From Earliella scabrosa (lineage: Eukaryota; Basidiomycota; Agaricomycetes; Polyporales; Polyporaceae), in NCBI GenBank assembly GCA_022605405.1, contig JABYQQ010000038.1, positions 62,001 to 126,000 of the forward strand: a stretch of DNA of 64,000 bases. The letters run 5' to 3'. Positions 45,482-55,675 of the stretch are shown here, one piece after another (position 1 is the stretch's first letter; the number at the start of each line of letters is the position of its first letter). Under the pieces are notes generated by a model, which made no database searches, was not told the origin of the DNA, and saw only the letters and a list, made by a program, of their open reading frames with translations. Both the position numbers and the translations under genes were made by a program.

Positions 45482-47699
45482 ATGCTCTCCTTCTTCACCC
45501 ATCGCACCGATTGGTCCGTCCTCTTCCTCCCTCTAGACGCTGGCGCGAGCGCGGCGGGCATCCGGCATGCCCACCGCTCTCACACCTCCATCTTAACACC
45601 ACCTTCCCAGTCCGTCGCTAACGTTCTACTTGACAGCCTCAGAAAGCGGCGCGAGCTTCGCAACAAGCTCGACGCTCTTCCCGCCGTCTACCACTCTCCT
45701 TCTACCGATCCCGATTCCAAGATTCTCGCCCTCTCCCTCTCGCAGCTCGTCTCTGCCTGTGACGACCGCTCGCTCGCGCCGACAGACGTGCTCGAGGCGT
45801 ACGGGAAACGCTGTCTTCTCGCACATGAGGCTACCAACTGCTTAGCTGACGTTTTCCTCGACGAGGCCGAGGCTACCTCCTCGCTCGCCGCCTCTACACC
45901 ACACAGACCGCTTCACGGCGTACCGATCACGCTCAAGGACTGCATCGACATCGCGGGACACGACACAACCCTCGGCTACTCCGCACACGTCGGACACCCC
46001 GCGCAGCAGTCTGCGCCGATCGTGCGACTGCTCAGGGATGCCGGCGGGCTCGTGCACGCAAAGACGACCCTCCCCACCGGCTGTCTCTCCTTCGAAGTCT
46101 CCTCCGACCTCTTTGGCACGACCACAAACCCCCACAACCCCGCCTTCTCCCCCGGCGCGTCCTCCGGCGGCGGCGCTGCCCTCCTCGCCTCCCAGGGCAG
46201 CATGATTGAGATCGGCACCGACCTGGGCGGCAGCACCCGCTATCCTGCAGCCTACTGTGGTCTCTACACCGTCAAGGGTTCCGCCGGCCGCTTTCCGAGC
46301 CACGGCAGCGTCTCGTGCATGCCGGGCCTCGAAGCCGTCCCCACCATCACCGCGCCCATCGCCCGCACCCTCGACGATCTCGAGGAGTTCTGGCGGCGCG
46401 TGCTGAGCATGAAGCCCTGGGAATACGACCACACCGTCAGTTCCTCTCGCGGCCGGTGGCGTATCTCAGACTCCTGCTCACGCTTCTAGGGCCCCCCCTT
46501 CTGTATTAGTGCGTCCCAATACCCTGGCGGCCGGCCGACGTCGCGGCTAGCGGGCGGAAACTCAAATTCGGGCTCCTCATGGACGACGGTGAGCGCGCCG
46601 CGCTGCCCACTTGACCCCAGGCGCTGACGCACGCACGCTGCGCGCAGGTGTCATTCCCCCGACGCCTGCAGCGACTCGCGCACTCCGCGAGGTCGCGAGC
46701 GCGCTCGCAAAGCAGGGCCACGAGGTTGCACCATTGTGAGTTGAACCACACCGTCGTGCGCCAGGCTGCTCAACGTCATACGCGACGGCACACAGCTACC
46801 CGCCGAGCCCGCTCGAGGGACTCAAGATCGGCTACCAGCTCATGTTCTCCGAAGGCGGTGGGTGCGCGCTCCCTAGTCCTCTCCCGCCCGCCGTGCTCAC
46901 GCCCGTCCCTTGCCTTGCTTTGCCCCTGCCAGCGGCGTCCGTGACGGGCCCCCTCCGCCCCGGCGAGCACATCTCGCCCGCACTGCGCACCGTGCGCACG
47001 ATCCTCCGCCTCCCGCACTGGTTCAAGCGGCTACACGCCGCGCTCCTCCGCTGGCTCTCGCGCCCCCGCGGGCGCAACGACGCCTGGGCCGCGCTGCTCG
47101 AGGTCTTCCACCCCAAGAGCGCGCGCGAGGAGCGCAAGCTTGTGGTGGAGCGCGACGCGTACCGTGCGGCGTGGCACGAGGCGTGGCGTAGGGAGGGGCT
47201 CGACTTTGTTCTTGCGCCGCCGCACGCGCTGCCTGCGATGCCGGTCGACCCGGCCGCGAGCGACCGGGCGACCTTGGTGTCGGCTAACTACTCGTTCCTC
47301 TACAACGTCGTACGTCCCACCCTTCTCTTCACTTTTCCCTCTTCCCTTGCCCATCCCCCTTCATTTTCTCTCGTACCTGGCGGCAACAGTCCCATCCTGA
47401 CCGACTCCTCTCGCCTGCAGCTCGACTACGCAGCGGGCGTGCTCCCCGTGGGGCACGTCGACCGTGCGCGGGACGGCTACGACGCGGACTTCCGGGCGGG
47501 GGCGCGGTATAGGGCGATGAACGACGTCGCGCGGGCGGTGCACGACCTGTACGACGCGGACGCGATGCACGGGTTGCCGCTCGCGGTGCAGGTCGTCGCG
47601 GGCCGGTTCGAGGAGGAGAAGGTCCTTGCGGGGATGCGCGTCGTCGAGCGCGCGATGTGGGATGCGGGGAAGGGGTTTGAGGGCGCGCGGGCGGTGTGA
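45482..47699 (+). CDS. Amidase-signature hydrolase (612 aa)
   Basis: Enzyme of the amidase signature family, hydrolysing an amide to acid plus ammonia or amine; eukaryotic relatives include fatty-acid amide hydrolases and acetamidase-type enzymes. Six exons: 45482-46435, 46510-46588, 46648-46735, 46796-46857, 46933-47309, 47421-47699. The Ser-cisSer-Lys triad is visible: Lys in VPITLKDCIDIAG, cis-Ser in SPGASSGGGAALLASQGS, and the nucleophile Ser in GTDLGGSTRYPAAYCGLY. Downstream family segments are APPHALPAMPV, NYSFLYNV-LDYAAGVLPVG and GLPLAVQVV. The N-terminus has a hydrophobic stretch but no clear cleaved signal. The length is normal for fungal FAAH-like members. The substrate cannot be told from sequence. 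Confidence 0.93.
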
Positions 47700-48401
47700 G
47701 CGTGTGGTGGTGTGGTGTGCGGTGGTGTGCCGGGTCTCTGGCTCTGGCTCTGGCTCTTTCGATCTGTCTCCGTCGTTCTCTGGTCGTGCTCTCCGAGTTT
47801 TTCTCTCCCTCTCTATCTCTGCGTCTGCAGCTCTCTCTCTCTTCGCTCTCACAACCTGTCTCGTCTCGTCTCGGCTCATACTCATACTGTAGGTCGCTTA
47901 TTCTCAGCGTGGTGGTGGTGCGTGTCACTGTCTGTATGACCTAGTGCTTTGTAGCCGCATTCGCGTACTTAATCCGTCCCCCACCCCACCCCACCCCACC
48001 CTCGTGTATTTTTACGATGCCGGTCCGTGTTGTACAACAGACGTTATGCCACATTTGCGTGTCATTCTGACGTTTCTGGGCCGCCGCCCGGATAGGGACG
48101 AGGACGTCATCCTTGCACGCTCGCTTGAGATGTCAGAGGACATAAGGAATGGAGGCGTACGACTCCGACTCGACCGCGATAGAGTGGACTACCGTGTGCC
48201 AACAGATCGCGCGGGACGGTGCTCTGCCTGCAAGTTCAGCGCTCAGCGCTCAGCCATGGCGCCCACCGACCTCTCGCATGCAGCAACCGAGTTGTCTTTC
48301 TTGTGCGCGGGAGAGGCGCCACGGGAACCTCCTCCACTGACGGATCAATCTGTACTCACTCGTAAGCCGCGGACGCGAAGGAGATCGCGCCGCTAGCCAC
48401 G
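47700..48401. other. Amidase 3' flank
   Basis: About 700 bp ending at the transposon boundary. It includes a CT-rich tract (47740-47850), a TCTGGCTCTGGCTCTGGCTC microrepeat near 47738, and CCCCACCCCACCCCACC at 47980-48000. No gene. Confidence 0.5.
48395..48401. repeat. Left target-site duplication AGCCACG
   Basis: Seven-base direct repeat matching 49684-49690, immediately outside the 48402-49683 element. Confidence 0.75.
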
Positions 48402-48689
48402 CCCGGTGAAAAATCCGTCTGCGCCCCTCCGCCGCTATCTGCCACGATAGGCCAGATGTCAAACTATCTGCCAATTTCCGCCGGTGGATGCGGGGGCGTC
48501 AGAACTTCGTGCAAACGTGAGACAAGACAAGTAAGTTGACGCTCGTTTTGCTCTAACTTGGCTCTAACGCTCGCTCATTTGACATGTCCTGGCCATTGAC
48601 CTGCTCCCTCAAGACAAACCCAATGACGAGCGCCCGTGCTCTGACACTGTCTCGAGCACGATGATGATGTCATCGCGCGCGGACTTGCT

Positions 48690-48966
48690 ACATACTGTAC
48701 CATTTCGATCTATTCGACCAGTCACGCGTCACAGGCCGTGAATTTGGTCGAATTTTGCCCCCGTGTCACCGGTCACAGGAGGGATGGTCGAATGCGCCCT
48801 CCGGGCGCCTATCGGCCCTGGTGGCGGCGCGCTGTCGCGCGCCCTCAGCTGGCCGAATTCGACCGCCGTGTCACAGGTCACCGGCCGGTTGGTCGAATTG
48901 GGCCATCCATTTGCCCGTGTCACGCGTCACAGGCCTGGTCGAATAGATCGAAATGGTACAGTATGT
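48690..48966. mobile_element. Nested MITE with 32-bp perfect terminal inverted repeats (277 bp)
   Basis: The 32 bases at 48690-48721 (ACATACTGTACCATTTCG...) are exactly inverted at 48935-48966. If the element proper begins at CTGTACC and ends at GGTACAG (48695-48961), it is flanked by TA on both sides, consistent with a Tc1/mariner-type TA insertion. The interior repeats a GTCAC-N2-GTCAC motif (around 48721, 48769, 48870 and 48919) near GGTCGAAT blocks, which may be transposase-binding repeats. It is non-coding and lies inside the larger 48402-49683 element, so it probably inserted there later. Confidence 0.88.
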
Positions 48967-49145
48967 GCACGCGCGCCGTCGCCCTCCTCTCGCTTCTTTC
49001 ACTATTACCATCATCTTGCTCTACCGTCCTCCCACTAATGTTCCCTCGCCCTGTCAGCCGCATATATTAGGTGAGCACTTCTCTATAAGTATAAGTCATT
49101 GATTGTATTAGGAGAGCGATAGTAGGGAGAAGGGGACGGGGCGGG

Positions 49146-49215
49146 GATGGGCGGGGATGGACGGGGTGGGGATGGACGGGGTGGGGATGGACGGGGCGGG
49201 GATGGACGGGGCGGG
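49146..49215. repeat. G-rich 15-bp minisatellite
   Basis: Four consecutive 15-bp units GATGGACGGGG(T/C)GGG (49156-49215) preceded by a 10-bp partial unit. The plus strand has regularly spaced runs of four G, so a G-quadruplex is possible. It lies within the 48402-49683 transposon. Confidence 0.85.
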
Positions 49216-49683
49216 TGCAGGCATGAGTTGCAGGTGGCATGGCACGGTGTTGGGAGGGGGCCCTGGAGGGAGACGACGACGAGCCGTTGAGACACAGAGG
49301 CAAGAGGGCGGGAACGGCGGGCGCGCGGCGAGGCAGGGAGCGGGGCGCGGCGCGGACGGAGAGCACCAGGGCAGAGGGCATAGGAGGGGCGGGGCGCGAT
49401 AGGCGCAGACGTCGGCCGCGATGTACCGTATACGTAGCTAAATTTGGGAATACCAGCCGACGTCCGCCCTACCAAATGCGATGAGAACCAAGTGCGCCCG
49501 TAAACCTACCGTGGCGGAAATTGGCAGAAGGATTGGCAGGCTGGCGGAGAGATGCAGACGGTGGCAGAATAGCGCAGATCTCATCTGCGCCATTGCATGT
49601 TTTTCTGCCATTCTCCGCCGCGATAGGCCACTGCAGAAATATGCAGATATTGGCGGAGGGTGGCAGAGGCATTTTTCACCGGG

Positions 49684-49690
49684 AGCCACG
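49684..49690. repeat. Right target-site duplication AGCCACG
   Basis: Seven-base direct repeat matching 48395-48401, immediately outside the 48402-49683 element. Confidence 0.75.
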
Positions 49691-49934
49691 GCTGGAGAAC
49701 GTCGTCGAGGAGACAGCACTCTATGTCGCTGTCGGCGTCGAATCCCGAACACGTCGGCGTTCCGTCTGGAGGAGTGGAGACGGCCGTGGCGCGCAAAGGC
49801 TAGTTCTCTCGCCCCTTCGAACCCACCGCTAGTACTGCTACATACACGCTGATATACAACCATTTACAGCCGTGGACAGGGCACTTGCACCGCGGGGCCC
49901 GTCCGACGGCCCCTGCCGGTGGTGGTGCAGCGCA
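49691..49934. other. Transposon-to-hydantoinase flank
   Basis: About 240 bp between the transposon edge and the stop codon of the hydantoinase gene. It is that gene's 3' flank, so the insertion lies close to its transcription end. Confidence 0.5.
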
Positions 49935-52900
49935 TCACGCTGCAGCATAGTACTCTTTGACCACGCTCCTCGGCGGCCGGTACGTCCCGATCGGCGTGAA
50001 GGGGACGTCTTCCAATCTGCAGGACCGAACCCAATGTGTGTCAGACAATGGCACTTGCACCAATGCCGTGCTGCTCAGGCTCTCGGAGAGACACAGCTGG
50101 AAGACTCACCCAAACGCGGCAGGCCCGCCGCACCGGAGCCCCTCGGGCGTCGTCGTCCAGCTCGGGTGGCCCGCGAGCGCGATGACGGTCACGCGCAGGC
50201 CGTACCTGTAGTCAGGCGTGCCCAGCGCCGCGCCGTTCTGCGAGTCGAGCACCGTGATGAGGTCCGGCACGGTGACGTGGATCTGCGGGGGCGCGGGAAG
50301 AGCGTGAACGTGAGTACCCCCAAGCAGAACTGCTAGACGGTCTGGCGCGAGACGGCGCGGCTGCCAGTGGGGACGCACCTTGCGCTCGCCGTCCGCGGAC
50401 TCGGTGTACGCGTACAGGTTCTCGTTCTGGAACGGGATGACGAGCTTGTCGTCTGCCTTTGCAGGAATCGTGAAGCCCGAGGACGCCGCCGCACCACCGC
50501 TGTTGCTGCCAGTGCGCGCGTCCTCCTCTTCTTCCTCGAGCAGCGGCGCAATCGTGACCTCGCCCCACGTGAATCCCTTCCGGACTTCCTGTGCCACAGA
50601 GCCAGTCCGCGTCAGCCACCTCCTCCTCCTCCAACAAGCAAGAAACAGCACTCACCCTGCGCACGTCCACAATCTTCCCGACAAACAAGCACGCGCCGTC
50701 CTGGAGGGCGAGAATCGCGCGTGGAACGCCAGCAAGGTCGTTGCGGCGGCGCGCGAGAGCGACCGCGCGCCCGATGCGCCACGCCTGCGAGACCGAGTGC
50801 GCGACGCCGTAGCGGGCGCAGGTGCCGCGCGTGAGCGGGGCCATGCTCACGCCGCTCTCCGAGCCCATCTCGGTCGTCACCGTGCGGAGGATGTCCTCGA
50901 CCGCTTTGGCGTTGCGTGCCGACGGCAGGACCTGCGCCCGAGGACGCGTGTGATTGTATTAGGGTTAATGGTCAATGTTCAGCGGGCATGGGGGCGAGAC
51001 GGGATGGGAGGATGGGAGGGATGGGAGGGACGGGGACGTACGAGTGTGTTCCCGACGCCGTCGGAAATTGCGCATGGCCAGAGTCCGTTTGGGATCCCGT
51101 ACGCGCCCGGTAATCTATGCAGAGTGAGCACGGGGCCGAGGTGAGCTCAACGTCCGTCGGGCATGGGCTCTCATACTCGCATTCCCGCTCGGCCGCGATC
51201 ACGCTCGGGCGGGGCGCGAGGGCAAAGTCAGAAAGACAAGGGCATGCTCACGTTTGGTACATCTGCAGGAGGTAAAACACCAGAGTGAGCGCCGATGCTT
51301 GGAAGCCGGAAAACGAGGGAGGCGACTCAGAGTTGGACCGAGGACCGCAACGCAGACTCGGAGGAGAGGAGAGGGATATGACGCACGTTGGGATATGCGC
51401 GGCCCATGAGGTCGCAGTCGAGGACGGCCTTGCCCATGTGCGCGGCGACGAGCATGGGCTCGATGCCGTTCCCGCCGCCTATTTCCTCAGAGATCGTGCC
51501 GGTGAAGTCAAGGATGTCGAGGTACTTGAGCAGCGCGCGCGCCGCGGTGGGGATCTCCTCGCCGCCTTGGAGGCGCTCGGACTAGATGGCGCGAGAGCAT
51601 GCGCAGGCTCGGGATCAGATCGCGAGGCTCCGACAGGTACGTCGATGCTTACAGAGACGCTGGGTGAGCCCTGGGAGATGTCGATGGATGGGTGAGTGGG
51701 CGGGGGAGCAGACGGAGGAGAAACGGGCACGGACCATGAAGCCACAGCGGACGAAGACGTCCTCGTCCGGTACGTCATCCGGGTCGAGCACCTGGGAGCA
51801 CGTGTCATGCTAGCTCGCTTCTGGAGCAGGATCAGCCACGACAAAGCTCACGTAGATGTCCTTGCCGTCGCGCAACGCCTGGCGCGCCATCAGGAAAGGC
51901 GGATAGGGAGACCCGCCGCCGCCGGTCCCAAGCACCCCGCATCCCTCTGCGATCCACTCTGTCGCGCGTATCAGTCAGCCGGGGGTAGCTCACGACGAGC
52001 CCCGAGCGAGCGAACAGAGTAAATGGCGCACCGAGGTCGAGCTCGGACAGCTTCCAGCGACGGTCCGGGAGGACGGTAGGCTTGTATGCTTCAATGTCGA
52101 CGTCGGCAGCCTCGGCGGACGTCTCGCCTCCGACATCGACGGCATCGTCAGCAATCGCCTTCTCGCCTTCGTTCAATTGACTGTCCTCTGCCTCTTCTCC
52201 GGTGGACGCTCCGTCGCTCTCCAAGGAAGCAACCGCTTGCGCCGACAGCTCTCCCGCGGCCTTTACTATGATCCGCGTCGCCTGGTTCGTGACGTACTGG
52301 TACCCGGCATGTCATGCGTGCGTTGCAGTACAGCGATTGAGGACATAGACGTACCTGCACAGGAACGTTCGCAACCTCCACTACCTTGGTCGTCGCTGCG
52401 TAGTTCCCGTAGTCAGATCGAGAACTTCGTGTGTTGAGACAACACGGCGCACCAGGATCTGCGCCAGCTGCTACCGCCTTCCTGATAGCTTGCTCCTTGA
52501 TCGCCTCAACTACATCGTGAATGTCGCGACCAGCTAGAATTTCAATAGTGTCCACTTCGCCAGCGACTGTCATATATCTGAGCCAAACATACACGAGCAC
52601 AGCTGGCTAGCTCAACGCACCTTTGGCCATCGCGGCACCCACCGCGTTCGCCACGCCGAAGAACGGCGGACGGATGATCTCCTTCACGCCCGCGAGCTCG
52701 TCTGGGGCGATGATACTCCCCCCGCCGACGAGCAGCACCGTGATGTCCTCAGGCGAGGTCTTCATCCTGCCAGTGCAAATCCCTTTTCAGCGGCATCTCC
52801 AGGATAATCGATATCGACGTTAATCACGCACTTGTCAATGATCCCCTCCAACAGCTTCTTCATCCTCTGCATCCCCAGCTTCACAACCTCCCCGGGCACG

Positions 52901-54457
52901 TCCCCAACCCTCGCCCGCTCCCCCAGCTCCGCCCGCCCGCCCGCGACGACCAAATCCGTCGCCGTGCACACCGTCCCCCCAAACACTCGCGCGTCCCGCG
53001 TCAAGTGGTGTCCCACCGACTCCGGGCCGACCAGCACGCGCACTGCGCCGCCTTCTTGAACAGAATCGGACTGGGGGAGCGTGACGGTGCGGACGACGGA
53101 CCCGCCCCCGAGCGCGACCGACTGCACGTCCGCCATCGCAAAGTTGGTGCGCACGCCGCCGACGGCGATGAACGACGCCGCCTGGCGCGGGAACCCCGAG
53201 GGCAGGAGCACGCCCACGTCCGTCGTCGTCCCCCCGATGTCCACCACGATCACCGGGCGCCTCCCCCCCGTCTCCCCCGTCTCCTCCCCATCCTTGAGGG
53301 CGGTGGGGGCGCGGTCGTCGAGCCCGGCGAGGAACGCGGCGCCGCGCATCGAGTTGGTCGGGCCGGACGCAAACGTGCGGATGGGGAGGCGCGCGGCGGC
53401 CGCGGCCGTCGTGAGCGTGCCGTCGTTCTGGGTGAGGAAGAGCGGGCAGGCGAGCGCGAGGGCGCGCATCGCGGTTTGGAAGCCGCGGATCGTGCGCTGC
53501 GCGAACGTGAGGATGGACGCGTTCAGGATTGCTGCGTTCTCGCGCTCGAGGAGGCCGACCTGGCCGACTGGGGGCGCGTGCGAAGGCGAAGGTCAGCTCG
53601 AGTTCGGTAGTCGTGTGTTAGGAGGGGGAGGGGGTGCGGGGGTGGTACTGACCGTCGCGGGAGCAGACGACGTTCACTGAGGGTCCGAGCTCGCGCTCGA
53701 TGATGACCTTTGCTGCGCCTTCCTGTCGACCTTCGTTGTCGAGCGGCGAGAACACGCCCGAGAGCACGACCTGCGGATGCCCGGTCCTGCGTCAGCCCCA
53801 CCACTCCTGTAGACCTAAAGAGCGTCGCATGTACTGACGTTCTTGATCCCCTTGCTCCTGATGAGCGCACACTGTTCCACAATCTGCTGTTCACAAAGCG
53901 GCAGGATCTCCCTCCCATCGACTGTAGCGTTTAGCGTCCGGACCAGTCACCGACCCATGCATACGGTCAACAAGCAAGCACGTCAAGCACTCACTCTCAA
54001 ATCCCCCATCCACAAACCCCACATGCCCCTCCACCAACCCCCTCAACCGTCCCGGAAAGTCCACAAAAGGCGGACACCTCCGCGTATACGGCCCGCACAA
54101 GCGCAGCACCGCGACCTTGGCGAGCCGGCGCGCGTCCGCCTCGAGCACGGCGTTCACGAACGCCGTCGTCCCGATGCTCACGGACGCGATGGCCGAGGGC
54201 GCGACGGCGGCCTGGTCGAGCACCGCGCGGATCGCGTGTGCGATCCCGGTGGAGACGTCGAGTGTCGTTGTCGCTTTGTGGTGTGCGAGCACGCCCCGCG
54301 AGGGCGTGTGTAGCTGGGAGGCGTCGATTAGGACGCCGTCGGTGTTTGTTCCTGCGGGGCGAGAGGAGGGAGGGTGAGATTCGAGTGATTAGAACAGGCC
54401 TAGGGGGGTGCATGGAGTGTACTACTCACCGCCGACGTCGACTCCTATACGTAGCAT
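49935..54457 (-). CDS. Hydantoinase/oxoprolinase-type protein fused to a DUF917 domain (1,041 aa)
   Basis: Predicted ATP-dependent cyclic-amide hydrolase of the HyuA/5-oxoprolinase family with a C-terminal DUF917 domain. Nineteen exons, total 3,126 nt: 54457-54430, 54351-53995, 53921-53839, 53770-53653, 53567-52832, 52766-52621, 52566-52453, 52395-52355, 52296-51994, 51956-51852, 51791-51735, 51670-51653, 51581-51387, 51262-51252, 51114-51042, 50931-50656, 50588-50379, 50282-50110, 50016-49935. The N-terminal half has MLRIGVDVGGTNTDGVL (nucleotide-binding start), SIGTTAFVNAVLE, VVDIGGTTTDVGVLLP and VLLVGGGSI. The C-terminal half has GCGVLGTGGGGSPYPPF, EEIGGGNGIEPMLVA, GVSMAPLTRGTCARYG and a final TYRPPRSVVKEYYAAA. 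An acidic, Ser/Glu/Ala-rich linker of about 50 residues joins the halves. Substrate is not determinable. Confidence 0.9.
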
Positions 54458-55675
54458 GATATGGCAATCTCTGCTGTGGTAAGAAACTTGAGCAAGTCCA
54501 AGATGATGAGGTTCAAGTTATGGGGATGGTACAGGGCACTGGACAAGTCAGTGGTCAGGTCACTGTGCACACTGCACCAGAATAAATATTTGAGCAGTTG
54601 CTACTGCATCCAGATTGGCGAAGATAACGTGTGTGTATCGCGAGAACGCGACCCGTGGCTCAGCTGCGCTGGTCCAAGAGAAAGCATTTGAATTGGAGCG
54701 TCGCTTATCGAGCTGGGAGGCACTCGAGCGCATTCGACAAGATGGCGTGTAGCATGACGGGCGAGATGCAGGCTGATGCAGGTGTTCGAGATTTCGCCGA
54801 CGCGAGCGAAGAATGTGCAGGAAGCGTGTGACTTGGGCGTACCGTGTATGCAGACGGTCCATAGCCAAGAATCGACGTCGTGATGCATATGCATGAGCCC
54901 CGAGGGGCACGCGGCCGGCGTGCGTTGTCCAGAGATCCGGTGTCGGTATATTGGGAAATGTACACAGGGGGGGTAGTAGAACGATCTATGCGAGACACAG
55001 CTGTACAGCATGCATGAACGTGCGGTGGGTCGACGGTGGAATAATAAGGGGAGGGAGGGAGAGGGGAGGAGAGTACGTGCGGACTCTGCGAGCTGTCATA
55101 AGGGGAGTGGGTCGGATCCGGATGCGAGGGAGAGTGTATGTGCGGAAAAGCTACTAATGCAACAAGAGTTACAACTGGGCGCGTGGGTGGGGTGGGTACA
55201 TGGGGGGAACGTCGACGATGCGGAGGGCGGGATGGATGTATATAGGAGGGGAGAGGGGGAGATGGAGTGAGCCCAGGAGGGTATGTACAGGATGGGACGT
55301 GGTCCAGAGAGACGTCCGCGGAACGTGATAAAAATGCATGCTACATAAGCGAGATAATAACAAAGAGAGCGCAGAGACGATGCCGGCGATCATACAAACA
55401 CCGGAGACTCAGAGGCGGCAACGGTGCAGCTGGGGGGCGTGAGGACCAGAAGGCCGGATATGGACACAGGCCGAGGAGGACGGCGGGGGCGTCGTGCGGT
55501 GGTGCGGTTGCGCAGCGTAGTCGACGTCAGGGTGTGCCGCCCGCACCGCACAGAATGCAGTTGACTCATCGTCCTCCAGGCTCCAATGCAAAGTGTCGTC
55601 CAACCCACTCCTCCTCCCGCCACGCTCTACCACACCTTACCTCCTTCCTCTACCTCCATCCACGATCTTCACTCC
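54458..55675. other. Spacer between hydantoinase and ATG13 genes
   Basis: About 1.2 kb with the hydantoinase promoter and the ATG13 3' flank. Purine-rich stretch around 55030-55270. No gene is supported. Confidence 0.5.

Larger units (their letters stand above)
48402..49683. mobile_element. Non-autonomous inverted-repeat DNA transposon (1,282 bp)
   Basis: The left end CCCGGTGAAAAAT (48402-48414) is perfectly inverted at the right end ATTTTTCACCGGG (49671-49683). The inverted similarity continues inward in diverged form for roughly 90 bp on the left and up to 180 bp on the right (shared TCTGC, CTCCGCC, TATCTGC and CCAATTTCCGCC blocks). AGCCACG directly flanks both ends (48395-48401 and 49684-49690), a perfect 7-bp target-site duplication. 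No transposase frame lies inside. The interior holds a nested inverted-repeat element and a minisatellite. A 7-bp duplication does not by itself settle the superfamily; hAT normally gives 8 bp. This element has not been named by me and may be a local MITE family. Confidence 0.82.

Noticed and set aside
49083..49475. Proline-rich minus-strand frame with PRPSP repeats
   Set aside because: The repeat is only the translation of the 15-bp minisatellite inside a transposon.
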